A DNA stretch of 64,000 bases from Erpobdella octoculata (lineage: Eukaryota > Annelida > Clitellata > Hirudinida > Erpobdellidae): NCBI GenBank assembly GCA_963978895.1, contig OZ022244.1, positions 27,506,257 to 27,570,256 on the forward strand, given 5' to 3'. The notes below the pieces were generated by a model. The model saw nothing but the letters and a program-made list of their open reading frames with translations, ran no database searches and was not told the origin of the DNA. A program made the translations under genes and the position numbers. This document shows positions 60,340-64,000 of this stretch, one piece after another. The stretch's first letter is position 1. Every line of letters starts with the position of its first letter.

Positions 60340-62366
60340 ATGGTTAATAAGTGTTCAGCATACGGATGCAGAAGTTGATATGCCTCGAATGCTGCAAATG
60401 ATGAGAAAAACAATGTTTCATTTCACGCCTTTCCGTTGAAAAATCCAGATTTATGTGCTCAATGGAATCGAGCCAACCCTCGAAAAGATTTTGTACCAAA
60501 TAAAAACTCAAAAATATGCTCATTACATTTTGATCATTCAGATTTTGTGATTGGTTTTAGTGATCAGTATATGTACAAGCTGAACAGACACCAGGGTGAT
60601 AATAGTGCAGAAAGACAAAGAAGAAAGTTGAAAGATGATGCAGTGCCTTCAAGATTTGAAAATGCCCCATCATATTTATCGACTCCAGCACAACAACAGC
60701 GACCAGCAACAAAGTCATCAGCTGCTAGTCGTCGTCAATTGGATATTGAGAAATGTGAAAAAGCAGAACAAAAATTTGTACAGAATGATACTATAGTTGG
60801 TTGTGAACTAAACGATATACTACAACGTTTACTAAAAGAAAGTACACTTCCTTCTGGATTTGAATTTAAACTGATAGACGACTCTATGTTGATTTATACA
60901 GTAGCTATTGAGAAAGATTTTCCAATTATTGTTTCTTCAATATTAATTAATGAAAATTTGAAAGTGACAGTTCATCATAAAACAATGCAACTTCCAAAAT
61001 CATTCATGGAGGGCATTATTGACAAAGAATTGACACGAATGAGTCAATTGTTGAATTTGCTTGTTCGTCTAAAAATCTATTCAGATGATATTCCACAAAG
61101 TAACAATTTTGAAGAACAAAAACTCATTGCCACAAAACAATTGAAAAGTTGTTTACATTTGTTTGATGAAGATCAAGATGAATTTCTTCAACTTAACTTT
61201 CTCATTGGTCAATTGAAATTAATCGGTATTAGCAAACATGCACGAATTTATTCACCTGAAACTATTGTTTGGTCTTATATACTCCATTCAACAAGCCATG
61301 CAGCATACATGAAAATATTAGACAGTAAAAATTTGTGCCTGCCCTCAGTAAATACTTTGAGAAAATTAACCAGAAGAGTTAAGAGTAGTAGTGATGGACT
61401 TGATAATGCCGGCTATCTAACACTTCGATCGTCCAACGATTGGAAACTTGATTTTTTATTGGAATTTCATGTTTGTGGGAGAAATCCAATCAAGGAAAAC
61501 TGAGTAGAGAAACTTTCATTGCTATGAAACAAACTTGTTCAGCTCTTGTTGGTTGCAGCAAGTATCTTTTAAATGCAACCGAATTTAAATTTCTATTGTT
61601 GGGTCATTTTCAATCTGATCCAATTGAAGCTAGATTCGGTTGGCTTCGACAGATGTCTGGAGGCAACTATTTCCTCTCTGTCCGACAGATAGTTGAAAGT
61701 GAAACGAAAATCAAAATGATTTCTTTGCTGGGAAATTCTAAATTGACAGTCCAGAGTATTGATGATTTTATTGACGATATACACCTGGAAGTTGACGGCA
61801 ATAACAATGAATTTTCAGATACCATAATTCCGAAGTTGGACAAACTGAGCTGGCCTAGTCAAAATGAAGCCAGCACAATTTATTATATAGCAGGAGCAGT
61901 AGCAAGAAGCATCTTGAATTCTACAAAATGTCTCCACTGTAGAGAAATACTGTTAGACGATGAATCTTTTCATTCAGATATTAACAACTTAAGTATTTTC
62001 CAATACTTTGATGACATTAATAGAGGAGGACTATTAAAACCAGCAGAATATGTTTTTTTGGTATGTTTAAACTGCTGGAAGGTTTTTGATTCCATGAAAA
62101 AATCAGAAGAAGTGATGAAAATGTTTTTATCATCAGCCAACCAAAAGAAATTCTTTGTAAAAATTTTAGACGAATTTGTAGAAGATGAGGAATTATTAGT
62201 AGAAAACAACTACTGTTCATCAAATCATAATGTTAAGGAAATGATCAGTGGAAGATTTTTTAATTGTTTATCAAGAAATTTTGTTAGAAATATTAATGAT
62301 GACGTTTCGAATAAAACAAATTTAAATAAAAAACGTAAATTAAATAAAATTAAAAACGCTCCTTAA
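60340..62366 (+). pseudogene. THAP P-element-like protein, right copy, disabled
   Basis: Same gene as 4283-6319. Codon 13 is TGA (60376-60378) instead of GGA, inside the THAP finger. A 10-bp loss at about 61471 (between two short atg-containing repeats) shifts the frame; the C-terminal part continues from 61473 as a separate 297-residue ORF. One more visible change is Glu to Lys near 60770. The N-terminal stop precedes all zinc ligands after Cys10, so no THAP domain can be made from the normal start. Confidence 0.9.
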
Positions 62367-62581
62367 TATTATTTTTAATTTGTCATGTTTTTTCAATAAA
62401 TTCTGCTTCATTGAAATGGTGTTTGTTTTTCATTTAGATTAGAGCAAATTAAAATATCGTGTAGTCCCATATCAGGTGCACTGTGACAGCATTCGACTGA
62501 GCGCACGTAGGCCTACTAAGTAAAATTCGCTAGTATAGGTTGTGGATCCAGTAGTTATATCAAGACATCCTTGGTATATAT

Positions 62582-64000
62582 ATACAATTGCATAATCACT
62601 TTTATTACACGCCTGCGCGTAATAAATTCTTACGTGCACATCAATATCGTCTATAAGACTAATTAGGTAAGCGTGACAGAATCAGAAAGTGAGTGAGTCA
62701 GTGAATGACGTGAGCAACTATAATATAGATGACTCGAAGTTAGCCGAAACAAGTCAAGAAAAAAACGAGTTTTTCAACACAAACTTTTATTTCAAATACA
62801 CTCTATTTAGAAATATAAAGATATTCAAATTACGTTTTTTTAATTGAATCATGTATTGTCATCCAATATAAAGCTGTGCTGAAAGTTTCAGCTTCCTAAC
62901 TAGTCAAAAAGCTGGGTAAATTTTACTTGCAAGATTTACGTAGGTACAGAGAAAGACACACACACCCACAAACAGAGATTGTAAGTTGAATAAAAGTTTG
63001 TAAAAAACCTTTTTATAATAACATTTTGCGTTTTGCAAAATAAGCTGACGTTCTGGAAGTTTTTTTCAGTATTTTTTAGTTTTCAGCACAACTAAATACA
63101 TAGAAATCAGTTGAAAACATCCACACAGTTTTTTGTGGCAATTAATGAGATGCAGCAACACCTGATTGGTTTCTTATACGAGGAAAACCGAGTCGTAGAG
63201 GTAGTAGAACGTCAAACTGTCCACTCGAACCATAGTATAAGTCTATGACTTGAACAGAGTAGAATAATACAATCATAAGTAGATTGGAATCGTTATGTAA
63301 ATCCAGTAACTGGAAAAGAAAAATCCAAATACGAGATCAAGATAAAAATTAAATTAACAATATTATAGTCCACCTATAATAGAAAAAAATACTGGAGCTG
63401 GAGTTTGAGTCGGAAAGTCAAAAAATAAAAAGTTAAAATTTAGAAAAAAGTTTTTAGTTTTTTAAAAGTTATAAAACTCAACACTTTCTATCCAATGGGT
63501 TTTGGTCCACTGATCTCTATAATATATTATAGAGATCAGTGGTTTTGGTCTTATAATTACAAATAGGTATGATCTTTGGTTAGCATTTATTGAGCGTCTC
63601 CAATAAATTTCCTAATTTAAATGTTCTGCTTAATGAAATAGTTAATAATTTTTAAAATAATTTTTAACTTTTGTAAATGCAAAAGTTTTTTGTTGTTTTG
63701 GCGACCTGAGTCTCTTCGATGGCTCTCTGGCGTCTGCCGGGTTTGGATGGCTGTTCGGCATCGAGTTTTCTGTCAGCCGTGGGGCTCCGTCCCGGTTCCT
63801 TTCAGCGTTTGTGTCTGGTGGTCAAAGGCCCTCGCCTCTCTCTCTCTCATCTGATTGTGCCATGTTTGCAGCTCTTGCCTGGACTATCACTAGTATTTTC
63901 ATTTTTGACTTTGTGAATGAATGGTTGTTTTTAGTCAATTTTTTTTATAGTTTTTCTATACTTTTGTTTGAATTTTTTTCTGCTTTGAAGTGTGTTATTC
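62582..64000. other. right-copy non-coding sequence up to the window end
   Basis: Identical in content to 6535-7953: AT-rich sequence, the 36-bp palindrome at 63507-63542 and the start of the LINE-like repeat at 63687. Confidence 0.8.

Larger units (their letters stand above)
48856..62573 (+). mobile_element. P-superfamily element (right copy) with composite insertion
   Basis: The same TIR and the same 8-bp duplication gtatatat (48848-48855 and 62574-62581) as the left copy, so it was already in place before the duplication. It lacks the nested P-like element of the left copy but contains element E (49005-60082). Confidence 0.85.
47051..64000. repeat. right copy of the long duplication
   Basis: Collinear with 1-7953: position 1 corresponds to 47051, and 7953 to the last base of the window. 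The extra length is the composite insertion 49005-60082. The right copy also lacks one unit of the subterminal tandem repeat of the P-like element and 10 bp of its coding region. The hAT coding fragment 46620-47156 crosses the left edge of the visible match, so the duplication probably extends leftward as well. Confidence 0.95.

Overview
The window is nuclear DNA from an invertebrate animal. It is AT-rich and full of (TA)n tracts. The one clear host gene is split into at least 22 exons with canonical splice sites. Most of the rest is nested transposable elements: P-like, hAT, Mutator-like, pogo, Penelope, CR1/Jockey-like LINE, SINE and Helitron-like. I cannot name the species. Degenerate CCCTAA-type tracts weakly favour a non-arthropod animal.

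Layout. 1-7953 is the left copy of a long duplication whose right copy starts at 47051 and is still running at the window end. Both copies hold a P-superfamily element with a THAP-domain protein. In the left copy a second P-like element has jumped into the first. In the right copy an 11 kb composite has jumped in instead. 7640-14700 holds LINE debris, a possible terminal exon (9113-9256), a TIR element (9559-10295), an EF-hand exon on the minus strand (11711-11811), microsatellites and a decayed hAT gene.

14735-30310 (minus) is a mitochondrial aconitase-like gene. Its exon phases join almost perfectly, but several residues that are cluster ligands or substrate-binding residues in real aconitases are replaced. 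One intron (16360-17231) is a hAT-type insertion with an 8-bp target duplication that supplies the splice donor. Another intron carries a Penelope-like retroelement with a hammerhead-like motif.

30400-47050 is a transposon mosaic. It contains a Mutator-like element with a PHD-finger remnant nested in an 8-bp-TSD element, a pogo element, an internally deleted hAT with a SINE inside it, a TIR element carrying a DUF4806-like spliced gene and arrays of AACGTT-rich repeats, a 40-bp satellite, a Helitron-like element and hAT fragments.

48856-62573 is the right-copy P element. Inside it sits element E (49005-60082, 3-bp TSD), which encodes a large zinc-finger protein on the minus strand. That gene is itself split by element D (51918-59712, 9-bp TSD), whose terminal arms are long inverted arrays of ~165-bp repeats. 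D holds a hAT fragment, a CR1/Jockey-like reverse transcriptase, Helitron-type ends, an 18-19 bp minisatellite and a SINE. The insertion order can be read directly: duplication unit > P > E > D > SINE.
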